From Molossus alvarezi (lineage: Eukaryota > Chordata > Mammalia > Chiroptera > Molossidae): a stretch of DNA of 64,000 nt. The position numbers and the translations under genes were made by a program. How positions within the stretch are numbered: position 1 is the stretch's first letter; the number at the start of each line of letters is the position of its first letter. Below the pieces are notes generated by a model, which did no database searches, was not told where the DNA came from, and saw only the letters and a program-made list of their open reading frames with translations. Location: positions 107,339,890 to 107,403,889 of the forward strand of contig CM073889.1 of assembly GCA_037176705.1 (NCBI GenBank), read 5' to 3'. This document shows, piece by piece, positions 11,676-22,560 of the stretch.

Positions 11676-12044
11676 TTCAAAGTTCTTAGAGTCTTATTGC
11701 AAGACAAGATTATCCTACATCAAACAATTAAAGAACAGCACGAGATAGAACATAATTAAGTTCTAAATCATCTTGTAAGTTCAGCCTGTAAGTGCTGGAG
11801 TTTCAGAGAAGGGAAAGATCAATGTGGGCTGCAGGAGTTAAGGGTGGCTTACATATAACTCCCCGACATGAGCGCGCCCTGCAAGCCACAGTGCCGGCCT
11901 CGGAGCGGAGGAGAGATGAAAGCCAGCACATAGCCTCATTCACCAGCACTGTACAGCAGACCACCGTGATGCTGAGGGACTGGCGGATTTATTCCTGTAC
12001 GATTAATAATGGGCTCTGACATAATGAATTCTCACGGCATTGTT
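11676..12044. other. Unique non-coding DNA
   Basis: No recognised gene or repeat. Confidence 0.4.
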
Positions 12045-12190
12045 TTGTTGAAGTTTTTTCGTTTTTTACTAAGGTGAAATTCACATAACACGACATTAAC
12101 CATTGTAAAGCATACAATTCAGTGGCATTTAGGACATTCCCACACTGCTCTAACGAGATCCATTTTCATCACCCCAAAGAAAACCCTGTT
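12045..12190 (-). mobile_element. Old L1 3' UTR fragment
   Basis: 'aaggtgaaattcacataacacgacattaaccattgtaaagcatacaattcagtggcatttaggacattc' followed by 'ccattttcatcaccccaaagaaaaccctgt' is the familiar reverse-orientation 3' UTR of old mammalian L1s. Confidence 0.8.
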
Positions 12191-12274
12191 TCTTGTATTC
12201 TTAAACCAGCAAAGCAGTAACGCTAAACGGAGAAGAGCCCCGCGTGCAGCACCTTGCGGTCTCACCTGAAGTCC

Positions 12275-12400
12275 TTGACCAAGTCACTCAGATATGACCC
12301 AGAGCAAGTCACCAATAACTTCTGGGCCTTAGTTCCATCACTTGTAAAATGGAGAATTTGATTAAGATGATAACAAAGGTCTCTTCTAGCTTACAACACT
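12275..12400 (+). mobile_element. MIR SINE fragment
   Basis: Core 'gagcaagtcaccaataacttctgggccttagttccatcacttgtaaaatggagaatttgattaagatgataa' matches the MIR core region. Confidence 0.75.
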
Positions 12401-12487
12401 GGAATTCCAAGTACCGTTGTCTTTCACATTTCAAGATGATTAGCATAAAAATACTAGTTGACTATACTCTGCAAAAGATAGTGAATT

Positions 12488-12522
12488 TGTGTGTGCGCGC
12501 GTGCGTGCATGCATGTGTGCAT
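12488..12522. repeat. 35-bp alternating purine-pyrimidine tract
   Basis: Every step from 12488 to 12522 alternates pyrimidine and purine (TG, CG, CA and TA steps) without a break, with a CG-rich centre (GTGCGCGCGTGCGTGC). Such tracts can adopt left-handed Z-DNA under supercoiling. Confidence 0.9.
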
Positions 12523-13034
12523 TTAAAGGGCAGAGAGGGGAGGAGGGGAACATCAGAGACTAAAACAGAACCAGAATGAGGTATCTGGAAAGAGAGGCGT
12601 TTAGGCAAGATTAGCTAGCTAGCTACCCTGTTTTTTTGTTAGATTGTATATTTCTGTGTTTAACCCCTCAGTGGACTCTGGTTGGATTCAGCACCTGGAA
12701 GGGCTTGTCCCCGAGTTACCTTAGGTGTTAGCAATGAGCTGTGTTTATATCCTGAATAATTTGGCCTCATCCCAAATGCTAAAAGTTTCTTTCTCTCTCT
12801 TCCTGCTTCAAATCTTTAATGACCATTTTCCTTTACCAATTTCTCCTTGCACACCTGTTCCCTGTTCTCCAAACAATTTCAAATGTGGACAGAGGACTGA
12901 TGATCCAGGAAAATGCACAGAATCTCAAAACTTGTCGGGCAGGAGAGGGGTGATCACAGTCTAGGTGACCTGGGTTCATGGGGAGTCTTCTAAAAGTCAG
13001 TTGCTATTTGGAAGTGGCCTGTGGCCAAAATTTG

Positions 13035-13440
13035 ATCTTTTGTGAAGTACCTGTTCAAGTATCCTGTCCATTTTACCTTTGGGTTTTCTCCCCTTTTCTA
13101 TTGCCTTGTGAGAATATATATATTCTAGGGATAAGCCCTTTGTCATTTATAAGTATGGCAAATATTTCAACCATAGCTTGCCTAGCCACTCTTACAGCTA
13201 TCTTTGATGAGCAGATGTTCTGAGTTTTACCATAGTCCAATTTATTAGTCTTTTGTTGTATGGCTAGTACTCTTTGTATCCTGTTTAAGAAATCTTTGCT
13301 TACCTTAAAATCATGAAGATATTTTTTTGTGTTATCTTCTGGAAATATTTTAGTTTCATATTTAGATCCATGATCCATTTGGAATTTTTCTTTTTTCTTT
13401 TTTTTTTTTTTTTGCTTATTGTCAAGGTTCATGTTTTTCC
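13035..13440 (-). mobile_element. Old L1 ORF2 C-terminal fragment
   Basis: On the minus strand this encodes a decayed stretch of the L1 ORF2 C-terminal region. One frame at 13073-13459 reads through 'KYETKIFPEDNTKKY' and 'IQRVLAIQQ' before degenerating. The plus strand shows the usual mirror landmarks such as 'ttaagaaatctttgcttacc'. A T-run at 13393-13414 follows. The fragment has no start, no catalytic domain and cannot be functional. Confidence 0.75.
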
Positions 13441-14519
13441 TCATATGGATATTCTGCACCAGATATCAAAAGAAACTACCCTTCCCCCTGGTCCACAGGG
13501 CCACCTCTGTCAAAATCACAGTCTGCATGCGTGTGAGATCATTTCTGAGCGTCCCGTTCTGTTGCTGTGGCCTGTCTGCCTGTCCTTTGCTGCTTCCGCA
13601 CTGTCTTAACCGCTGTAGCTTCCTAAGTCCAGATATCCAGAAATGAAGTCTCTCTGCCTCCTTGTTCGTCTTTAAGTGTTCAGTCCCGACAAGGGATGGT
13701 ACAGATTTGGCTTACCGTTACTTCTAGGGGATAGCTCCTCAGGTACCCACTCTAACACAGGGTGGTGTTTAACAACCCCCCCTTCCTTGCTGTGCCCCCA
13801 GATTTTATCCCCCAGACGTACTCAGCTTCTTGGCCTCTATTGAAATAAGCAGAAACTTCTAGGGTCAAACCCCCTGCCCACCCCAGTGCCGGGCTTGTTT
13901 CTCTGAGCATCCTTTTCAGCTGGATCTCAGCATCATGATTCTTTCAGGTTATGACCAGCTTCTCTCGTTCTGGGTGGGAGAATCAGTCTGAATTATCCAG
14001 TCTGCCGTTACTGAAGACAAAGCTTCTTATCTTCTTTAATATTTCATATATTTGAAAATGTTCGTAACAAAATAATTCATTAGTGCGAAAGAGCAAGTGT
14101 TCTCAAAGCTCTGGGTCACTGCATAGCTTCTGAACCATGAGAGACTAATGACTGCTGGTTGATGAGGAGCTGGCCTAGGTCCCCAGACCTGAAATGCCTG
14201 GGCTCACAGGTGCCACCGAAACAGAGGCAAGGTGGGAGCCAAACCTGGAGAGAGTGGCGTCTGGACCCGCACTTCTGACATTTGACCAACCCAGACAAGT
14301 TAAGCAACTTAGTGCCAAGTACTTTGAATGAAGAAGGGGTGGGGGAGCTCAACTGCCTACATCTTCCCACTTTCAAAAACACTTCTTTGGACTGTGTCAG
14401 AGCACCTTATAGAGACATGCATGTCACGGTGAGGTCTTCGATGTTCTTGCAGGTGGGGTTTCGTATGCAGAAAAGACTATTTCAGGTTTAGTTTTGGAAA
14501 TAAGATTTTTGATTTATTA
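13441..14519. other. Unique non-coding DNA
   Basis: No recognised gene. The segment near 13450-13680 may be a continuation of the decayed L1 but carries no landmark I can rely on. Confidence 0.35.
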
Positions 14520-14750
14520 TTAATCAATGCTAACATTTAATGAGGCCCCATTATATGGAGAGACCATCTAAAGGTTTACATCTATCATCTTATTTAATGC
14601 TCTATTAATGCCAGCACTCTCATTTTACAGGAGAGGACACTGAGGCACAGCCAGGTTACTGTACCTGCCCAGGATCACGCAATTCAATGGCAGCTCTAGG
14701 TTTAAACCCTGGCAGGTTGGCTTCAGCAGCCCAGCTCTTAACCATTGTAT
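14520..14750 (-). mobile_element. MIR SINE
   Basis: Reverse MIR nearly end to end: 'aacatttaatgaggccccattatatgg', 'catcttatttaatgctc', 'ctcattttacaggagaggacactgaggcacagccagg', 'ctgcccaggatcacgcaa' and 'cagcccagctcttaaccattgtattttact'. It is a fossil of a tRNA-derived SINE. Confidence 0.85.
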
Positions 14751-16199
14751 TTTACTGGTTTTCCTCAAAGAGCCAAATTTAAAAACCTGCTTCTAACTAA
14801 GGCTTTTACATTTAGCTCATAATTCTCATTATTCTATGCACAAGTCTAACAAATTTTAACAACCTCTTTAAGGGAGACTTTGATTCACGGTGGATTCCAT
14901 TTATAAAGTTGGTTAATTAAATTCCTTTAAACATTTAAAACTGCAGTTATAAATTTACTATGTTCTATTTCCTTTTAAAGTACCTCATTTGACTGATTTA
15001 ACAAACAAAAACCTCCCAGCTACTTACATTCCTATGAATCTAATACATTGAACTATGAGTATGGCGAACCCTAAGTTTTCCTAGATGTTTTAACCCTGTG
15101 TGTTAATTTCACAAGACTTCCAGTTAAGATCACAAATCAAATTAATCACTCAGTTCATATTTTAAACTAAGATCATACGGCCAAACTGTTACTAGAGAAG
15201 ACAGATTCTCTTAAACATCAAACTTAAAGGACCAAATATGTACAAAATTCCCTAATACAAAAACACCAATTTGATTTTTAAAAATATTTACATTTTTAAT
15301 TTTGAAAACTCCTGGGTTAAAATATGCTTGCATCTGAAAACAATGCTACCACCCTAAACAAATTTGGGGGTTACCTTCCCTGTCTTTTCCCCTCTCTACC
15401 AGCTGCGGTTTCTTAAACGATCAGGATTGTTAACCACAATTTGACCAGATTCTTGTCTGCAAACCCAGCATCCAGGCTGAAGCTATGTTTACTGTTACTA
15501 CGCATGGTTTCAAAACTCAAGGAAGGGAGTGGCCATAAAGTTCTCCTTCTCTCCGGGTTGTGATTTTAGCTAATTTTTAAGTCATTCAGTGTCTATAACC
15601 TCTCCTCAGGTAACTGCATAAATGTACTTGATTGGGTTCAATCATCTGTTGGCCACTCCATCCCATTCTGGTTTTTCTTTTTCTTCCTCTCTCTGAGGAC
15701 TATGCAACTCATAGGGATATTGCTATAATTAATTGAATTCTGCACGTCTCCAGTGCCCATGGCTGACTCGGTTTACAACTTCTATCAACAATATTCATGC
15801 ACATATGCCCAACACCACACTTAGTGTCTGATACAAACTACTGGCCAGTTTTTAATATCCAAGAGAAGCATAAATCTAAGCATTTGCTTAGGTGAGTTGT
15901 GTGAGCAAGACATGAGAACATTTGCATCATTTAAATGTGAAGGTGCTTTCTAAATAAACACAGGTTTGATTGAAAGGTTTGAAATGAAATTTCAGATTAG
16001 CTAGGGAACTGCAACCCACTCTACCCGGAAAATATTTCTTTTTTACTTTAAGACTTTTAAAGACAGTATGAGGGATTCAGAAGTTCGTTTTCTCTCCTCC
16101 AGACCTGCTGCCTAAGCCGCTTGTACTTGCATTACCATAAAGCCCCGGTAATTGCTTGAACATGTTAATTTATCCCGCAACCTGCTGGTTTTATCTGCC
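14751..16199. other. A/T-rich unique DNA without recognised repeats
   Basis: About 1.45 kb with no clear repeat landmarks and no open frame of note. It sits directly upstream of the G+C-rich promoter-like block. The absence of recognisable repeats over this length in a repeat-dense window fits a constrained non-coding region, or an unusual old repeat I fail to recognise. Confidence 0.35.
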
Positions 16200-16600
16200 T
16201 GTCTTTAAAGGATTGAAGGGGTGACGCGGAACAGCTGGAGAGAGGGGCCTGGTGTGTGACTGCGGAGAGTGGAGCCCAGAAGGATGTGTCAGGACTCAGC
16301 AGTGCAAGGGCTCGCTGCATTGCTGCTGTTGCAACTCCTCGGCTTTCCCTCCTTTTCCTCCTCCCTCCTCCTGGAGCTCACCTCACCGCCGCTCTCGCAG
16401 ACCCTCTCCCTCCCTCCCTCCCCTTTCTGCTCCCTCACTTACCCTCCCTCAGTCCAGAGACTGTAACCTTGGTAGATGGACAACCCCCCCACCCAAATCT
16501 TATTACAGTTGCTACAATCAGCTGCGGGAGCGGTGGGCGCACCTATTGATAATCACAGCTGGGACTGCATAAGCGAAGTAAAGCCCGCAAAATAGGAGCT
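16200..16600 (+). promoter_or_regulatory. Pyrimidine-rich candidate 5' region (possible promoter or first exon)
   Basis: After 'gtctttaaaggattgaaggggtgacgcgg' the composition switches to strongly pyrimidine-biased sequence at 16340-16450 (TCCTCC and CCCTCCCT repeats). Such polypyrimidine tracts are common near TATA-less mammalian promoters. Three overlapping short open frames start at ATG 16252, 16256 and 16269, none with a recognisable product. I infer a promoter or 5' UTR role only from composition and from the adjoining CpG island. The strand is assumed. Confidence 0.3.
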
Positions 16601-16800
16601 GGTGGACAGCCAGAGAGCAGGGAAAACCCATCGATTGATGCTGTGGCTTCTTCCCGTACAGCGAATGAGTGCGAAAGAGCTGAGCTCTGGGTGATTTCTA
16701 GCAAACAATGCGCTGTAGAGTGTTATTTGTAGGTCCTGAAAATCGAAGTGGAACCCCCAGCTCCCCGTAGAACATGCTTCGTTAGTGCGGAACAAAGGGC

Positions 16801-17700
16801 TGGCTGCGGCTGGGGACAGCAGTCCCCCTTCTGCAGCGCAGTCGGGGGTGGGGGCGGCTGGGGGCAGGTACGGGGGCGCTCGGGGAGGCTGTGCTGACCG
16901 GTCCCTGCCTCGGCCAGGACTGCCACCCTCCTTCTTGGGGCAGGGTCTGCCGTTCCTGAGGTCAAAGATGGACGCCAGCTGTGTGAGCTCCCAGAGCCCC
17001 CGTTCCCTCCTGCTTCCATCACGGGTGCTGGTGAGGACGCGTGTGGGTGGGAGGCGAAAGCATCGACCTGACCAGCGTTTGCATGATTTTAGAGACATGA
17101 CCCATGTCACAGATGGCAGAGGTGTGCATCAGGGACCAGCAAGGCCGGGCCCCAGAGGACACGGAGGGCGCACTCATTCGGGGTAACGGGAGGGCCTGGT
17201 GCCGGGCACCTACAAGTATGCGCAGCGTGGAGGGAAACGGCGAAGGCTGGCGAACAGCAGGGCGGGCACAGCAGAGGCCCCCTCCCCGCGGGTGCCCCCG
17301 ATGGCAGCTGCAAAGCCAGGCCCTCTGCCTCCACACGAGCTCGACCCTCCGTGAACCTTCTTCCTCCAAACAGCGCAGGCGGCTCCCTCCACCCACCCTC
17401 ACAGAGGTGGTCTCCGCGGGAGGCACCCCGCGTGGGCGGCTGCGTAGTAAACCGGGTCAAAAACTACTGAGAATGGCAGGTTCCCAGAAGTGGTTCTCCC
17501 GCCGTCCACCTGGGTGCCTACTCCCCGCGCCGGTGGGGGCGGGAGGGAGGGGTCCGTCCCCAGCGCCCCCTCTCTGCCAGGGGAACCTGGAGACCAGGAC
17601 AAGCGCCTTGAGGAGAAGAAGGGAAGCCGACTCTGCCTTTGCCCGAGGCCCCACGATCTGCCGCACAAGCAGTTCCTGGGAAACCAAATCTGCGTGGCTG
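16801..17700. promoter_or_regulatory. CpG-island-like block
   Basis: A hand count gives 59 CpG dinucleotides in these 900 bp. With G+C of roughly 64 %, the observed/expected ratio is about 0.64, just above the usual 0.6 threshold. The rest of the window is CpG-poor. A donor-like GTGAGG occurs at 17031. Overlapping open frames on both strands (for example 17104-17757 plus, 217 codons) are P/R/G-rich and have no domain, as expected from chance frames in G+C-rich DNA. The block could be the promoter of an unseen coding or non-coding transcript. Confidence 0.5.
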
Positions 17701-17759
17701 GTTCCCTGGAAAAGAAGGGAGCCCAGGGGTGTCCTGGCCCCGGTCACTCAGCAATAATC

Positions 17760-19164
17760 AAGATCAGTCCCGAGTAGTGGGTGTCCCGTGGGACTCGATG
17801 TATTCATGACAGGACCGGCTGGGGAAGGTCCGGTAGCATCGGTCCTGGGGTTTATCAGCCACCAGCTACCCTGGCAGGCGGGAAGGAGTGTCCAGCAAAT
17901 TAAATGACCAACACAGCTGACCTAAGAAAGGGGAACCGCACAGGGTCACTGCATTTCCCTCGGAGCCTTGCGGTGACTTCTAAGACCTCTCGCGTTTTTT
18001 GCTTGGTTTGAGCTTAAATGTTTTCTTTAATATACTAGTTTATGAGGGTTTCATTGATTATCATAAGATAAATAATGTCACTTTGAAAAACATTTTTCTC
18101 TCTTTCATCATTTTAAATAAAGGGGACGATACATCAAATGGCAAAAACTCTCCTTAGGTTTGGGTTCTTTCTGGGCCCATATATTTTGCAAAATAGATTT
18201 TTCAACTCACTGGAAAGAAACCCAGAATCAGAAAGAAAAATGTAAGGGTTCCCTTTGCTCTTCATGCCAATTTCCTTGAAGGTGAAAATCCATCTTGCCC
18301 GGCCTGATGCGGGCTAATTGCCAAATTGGGTTGCTGTCTCCTCACTTTCCTACTTATTTATCTTCTTGGACGGTCTCCAGACCTGACTCATAACGGGCTA
18401 CAAAGGGGTTGAAATGGGTTTTTTCCCTGGGCCCATTCAGGGGGTGGGGGCACAGGGCTACGTTAGTCATCTCCATGGCAACCATCAGCTTCCATGAATC
18501 CCTCTCTCTGCCATCAGGCCCGGGCAGGGACATCCCCGTTGGGCCACACAGCCAACTGTCTGCTTGGCTTCTGCGTGCCCTTCGCCAGTCCCACACTGAG
18601 CTTCACGGCCGAACCCCAGCTTACTTTTATCTAAGGTAACCTTTCCTTAGGTGACTCGAAGTAGCATTTCTTATTTCAGTCATTTCCTGAATGCCTGTCA
18701 GCTATTTTGAAGATAAATTTGGGGGAAATGGCTTTTATTCTGATGATGTAAAACACCCTTAAAGGCAAAGACTTCGGCTTATATCAGCTTTTGGTACCCA
18801 CACAGGGTCAGGCATGGCTTCCCCGCAGCTGTGCAGTGGGAGCCAGTGACCTGAACTGGGGCTCAGGGAACCTGGACGTGAGCCCCGCTGGCCCCCGCGC
18901 TGCCACCAACCACATGTGGAGACCGGGCAAGTGGCTCATGCTCCTCGCTCTGCAGGACCAAATAAAACCACGGTTCTTTTAGCCACAAAAGACTTTTAAA
19001 CATAGCTCCTGAGAAAACAGGGCTTGGGTTGAGTGAGCAGCAACCAGCCCCTAATGATCTTGGGGTACAGGAAAAGTTCCCAGGTAGGGACGCCCAGCTT
19101 CTTCTAAGTGTGGGTCTGAACACTCAGGAAAGTCTTAAACGGAAGTTCTGGAAACGCCGCGTTC
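17760..19164. other. Unique DNA, partly A/T-rich, possible enhancer
   Basis: No gene or clear repeat. At 17960-18180, just beyond the CpG island, lies an A/T-rich segment with 'tcattgattatcataagataaataatgtcac' and 'aaataaaggggacgatac' and no repeat landmark; it could be a regulatory element. The rest is ordinary. Confidence 0.3.
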
Positions 19165-19640
19165 ATGGTGTCACTTCCCTCCTCAAAAACAACCCGTGGT
19201 TCTGAATATATTCCAAAATCTCAGGTCCAACCTTCAAGGCCACGTACCCAGGCTTCTCTCCCACAGCAGAGTCTCCCTTCCCATTGACGGGTGTCTCCCC
19301 TCCTCTCCCTGGGACACCTTCTTGGGGTGCAGATTCCGCCCACCCCTCTCTGTCTCGGGCATCTTCTCTCACCAGCCCACTCCACCTGGACCTCTCCTTT
19401 CCCTGGAGCGGGGTACTCACCATCAACCCTCACTAGGCAGAAAGTATGCACTGCCCCCATGTTTTGAGCTGTTATCCAACACTTGGATTAAAATGTAACT
19501 TTTTCTGAGTTTCTACCTTGTTTCTGAAAGTAGGTTGGGAACTCTTCAGGGGACAGGAATTGTGTCTAATTCATCTTTGTATCCCCTGGCAGACAGTAGG
19601 TATTCAATCAATGTGCACTGAGAGATCAATGTGAAAATCA
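19165..19640 (+). mobile_element. L2 LINE 3' end
   Basis: The right end is characteristic: 'gggaactcttcaggggacaggaattgtgtctaattcatctttgtatcccctggcagacagtaggtattcaatcaatgt'. This is the L2 3' tail ('gagctccttgagggcaggga..tgtatccccag..cacatagtaggcgctcaataaat'). Upstream sequence ('tcctcaaaaacaacccgtgg..caaggccacgtacccagg') fits the pyrimidine-rich L2 3' portion. It is coding-dead. Confidence 0.75.
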
Positions 19641-19830
19641 TTCCATCTCTAGAAATTTGCTCAGATCCAAAAAACACAGAGTAGAAAACAGTCTATTCAG
19701 TGACCTGGTTGAGAGCCCTCATAGCCTGGAAAAGAATGCTGTACCTCAGTTTACCCCACCTCCCCAATGCCTTACTAGTAACACTGTGTGCTCACAGAGC
19801 CAGAAAGGCAAACCTCACCTACTGGTCTTT

Positions 19831-19832
<2 letters not shown>

Positions 19833-19870
<38 letters not shown>

Positions 19871-19880
19871 TCCCTCTCCC
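19833..19880. repeat. (CT)n microsatellite
   Basis: About 16 uninterrupted TC units followed by CCCTCT variants. The (CT)n translates as serine-leucine runs, which explains the open frames crossing it. Confidence 0.95.
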
Positions 19881-19909
19881 ACAAACACACTTTCATCTAT
19901 TCCAACATA

Positions 19910-21776
19910 CAGTCGTCCTTCGCCACTTCACGCTTTGACTTTCGCAGCTTCACTCTATCGTGGTTTTTTCAAATATACTCATTAAAAATTGATCAAGACA
20001 GTGAAAATGATACAACATGCACTCGGTTGTCTGAGTCAATTATACACCCCTGTATTACAATCAAAATAAAAATTACTGTATGCATGGCCTATGTATTCGA
20101 GCACCCCAGGAATCCTTCAACACCAGGTGCACCCGCTTGACCATTCCCTGTGTGCGGGCAATAACTTTTTTCCAAAAAATTAGGTGTAGTGAAACCAAGC
20201 CAATAAGAGCATGCTGTTCACTGATTGGCTATCCTGTCCTCTTCCTATCCTGGCCACTGATTGGCTCAGCCTCATGAAAGTTTTTCTCTCCACACGCTCG
20301 CTTCTGCGTCACCACACATTGGAAGCATCTTTGCTCTTGTAAGTGTTTGCGATTTCTGAGAACTTTAAGCCCCATGGTGGCTCCTAAACGTGCTGCTTCT
20401 TCTAGGCCTTCTGACGATGAAACTAAGCGCCGGAGGAAGATGCTTACCACCCAGGAGAAGGTGAAACTCTTGGATGTGATCAAAGATGGCAAGAAAATCG
20501 TGGCGGTTGCCCATTACGACTTGAATGAGTCCACCGTTCGCTCCATCCGTAAAGATGAAAAGAACATCTGTGCAACGGCTACTGTCTCTTTCACAAGGAG
20601 GCAAAGTGCGTCGTGACAAGTCGTGATAAGTTCATAGTGAAAACGGAGCCTGCCCTAGCCATTTGGATCAACGACAGCCGCAAGGAAAACACTCCATTGG
20701 ATTCGCTGGTCATCTGGGAGAAGTCGAGGCAGCTCTATCAGCGCTTTACAGCGGACAAACCTCAACCAGGACCCTCTTCTGCCACGTTCATGGATTTCAT
20801 GGTGAGCAAGGGTTGGTTCGAGAAGTTCCAGAAGAGGTATCATCTGAAGAGTGTTGTTCTCCCCGGAGAAGCTGCCTCTGCTGACCAGCCTGCAGCAGAG
20901 GACTCCGTGAACAACACGTTCCAGAAGATCCTTGAGGAGGGCGAGTATCATCCAGAACAGGTGTCCTTAACTGACGAGGATCTGGTGGAGATGACTAAGT
21001 CTGCGAGTGAGGAGCAGGAAGAGCAGCCAGAGGGTCCTGGGGGTCAGGAGCGGGAAGTTGGCCTCACACTTGGGCGTCTCTCGCAAGTCGTGAGAACCAT
21101 TAAGGTGGTACAGGACATGAGTGGCGAATGGGACCCACAAATGATGTGTGCATTGCGGTTCCGGAGTGCACTTGATGGAGCCATAGGACCCTGCAAAGGC
21201 CTCCTCACGCATATGCAAAGACAGCGCCAGCAACGCCTATCACGATGTTCTTCAGCCGCGCACCAGACACCCACTGCCTGCTCCCAGTGCTCCTTCAGCG
21301 GAAGAAGAGGACGCACCTGCTGAGATACTGCACCACCTGCAGACTCTCCTACTGAGGCCGTGCCCGCAGAGGAGCAGTAACCTTGCTCTTCTTTGCTGTG
21401 CAGTACACCTCTTCATCTTCACCGCTTCATCATCGAACAAGTTGCACTATTTTCATAAGTTAGTGGTTGTATGTAATAACTACATGTGTGTAATTAAATG
21501 TACAATAATAACAATATGATATTTGTAATGTCTAATGTCTTATTTTCTCTTATTTTGTCTAATATATTGGGTAATATGAGTGTTGTGGTGATTAAAGGGT
21601 GTTATTTCATGTCTAGAGGGCTCTAATAATGTTAAAAATGTATATAGAAGGTCATAAACAGGTCTGTATGCTCTAACTGCGAAAATATTAGATTTATAAA
21701 GACCCCTACTTCGCGGAAATGCATTTATCGCAGTAGAGTCTGGAACTGATTAACCGCGATAAACGAGGGCTGATTG
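19910..21776 (+). mobile_element. Tigger (pogo/Tc1-mariner superfamily) DNA transposon, internally deleted
   Basis: The element is 1867 bp and flanked by TA on both sides (19908-19909 and 21777-21778), the target duplication of Tc1/mariner-type transposons. The left end begins CAGTCGTCCTTCGCC. The right end, read inward on the opposite strand, begins CAATCAGCCCTCGTT; they match at most positions, as expected of diverged terminal inverted repeats. Inside is a broken Tigger transposase reading frame. A full Tigger is typically around 2.5-2.8 kb, so several hundred bases are missing, corresponding to the lost catalytic region. It is non-autonomous. Confidence 0.85.
20374..21380 (+). pseudogene. 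Tigger transposase remnant (CENP-B-like DNA-binding half, catalytic DDE core deleted)
   Basis: Tigger transposases bind the element ends through an N-terminal CENP-B-type helix-turn-helix and cut DNA with a DDE nuclease domain. Here ATG 20374 opens a frame with a basic KRRRK stretch and the HTH (near 'LTTQEKVKLLDVIKDGKK' to 'NESTVRSIRKDEKNI'). The frame shifts near 20600-20616. The second HTH follows (about 20640-20850, with 'ALAIWINDSRKENTPLDS' and 'SKGWFEKFQKRYHLKSV'). At about 20960 the sequence jumps from 'KILEEGEYHPEQV', which should lead into the first catalytic Asp block, directly to 'LTDEDLVEMTKSASEE' of the acidic C-terminal tail. The whole DDE domain is therefore absent. A further frame change near 21230-21330 leads to a C-terminus ending at TAA 21378-21380. 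It resembles the genomic 'tigger transposable element-derived protein 1-like' group. It cannot transpose on its own. Confidence 0.85.
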
Positions 21777-21799
21777 TAGCTGTTCACTCACACCTTGGT

Positions 21800-21990
21800 G
21801 TAGCTTAGTAATAATTGCTAAAATTTATCAAGTGCCTATGGGTGCTCAGAACAGTGCTCACCACTTCCCAGGTGCTACTTCACCTGATCCTGATGCCACC
21901 CCTTTCAGACGGGGGCTTTTCCCACTTCAAAGGTACTAAAAATAGCGGTAAAGTCCTTGCCCAGAGTCACGTAGTGGACACATGACTGGA
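21800..21990 (-). mobile_element. MIR SINE fragment
   Basis: Reverse MIR, diverged: 'aatttatcaagtgcctatgggtgctcagaacagtgctc', 'cttcacctgatcctgatgcc' and 'gtaaagtccttgcccagagtcacgtagtgg'. Confidence 0.7.
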
Positions 21991-22333
21991 CACTCCCCCC
22001 ACTTTGATCTTATTCTAAAAGCCCCTGTTTTAAAACGACTGTAAATCACAAGGTAGGTTCCTGATCTCAGTGGGGCCTGGGGCAGCACCGACTACATGGA
22101 CCTGTCTTCATCTCTGCAGAGACCAGGAGCCAGGATGCAACGCTGCATTGTGGTCACCCAGGGAAGACTGGGAATAAAGCCACCCCAATGACACTCAGCA
22201 ACAGGTCAGTCAATTCATTTAGGGGGTCTCCTCATCAGTGCCACACCATAGGGCGTGAGTGACATGATCATGCAGTATTGTGGAAAGCTCATTACTGACC
22301 ACAGAACATACATAACACGCACGCACTCACTCC
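21991..22333. other. Unique non-coding DNA
   Basis: No recognised gene or repeat. Confidence 0.4.
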
Positions 22334-22460
22334 TCCATACAAGTGTTTAACGAGCATCTAAGATATTCTAGGTGCTGCATTAGGATCATCAGGTCAAAAA
22401 TAAATCCTTGGTCTTGAGGAGCTCACTGTCTAGTGAGAAAACAGACGTAAGACACAGTCA
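22334..22460 (+). repeat. Ancient interspersed repeat fragment, class uncertain
   Basis: 'gtgtttaacgagcatctaagatattctaggtgctgcattaggatcatcaggtcaaaaataaatccttggtcttgaggagctcactgtctagtg' has the layout of the same common ancient repeat seen at 10696 and 34738. Confidence 0.45.
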
Positions 22461-22525
22461 TTGAGCCAAATCAAGGAGTGACTAATGTCAGCAGAAGTCT
22501 GCAGGAGGAAAGAAACAGCTATTCT

Positions 22526-22560
22526 GGGGGCGGGTGGGGGCAGGGTGGGCGGGGGGGGGG
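22526..22560 (+). repeat. G-rich tract with six G-runs
   Basis: Six runs of three or more G (5, 3, 5, 3, 3 and 10 G) are separated by loops of one or two bases. This meets the usual pattern for a G-quadruplex on the plus strand. Confidence 0.9.

Noticed and set aside
17104..17757. 217-codon plus-strand frame in the CpG island
   Set aside because: Long overlapping frames on both strands are expected in G+C-rich DNA because stop codons are A/T-rich. No domain is visible.
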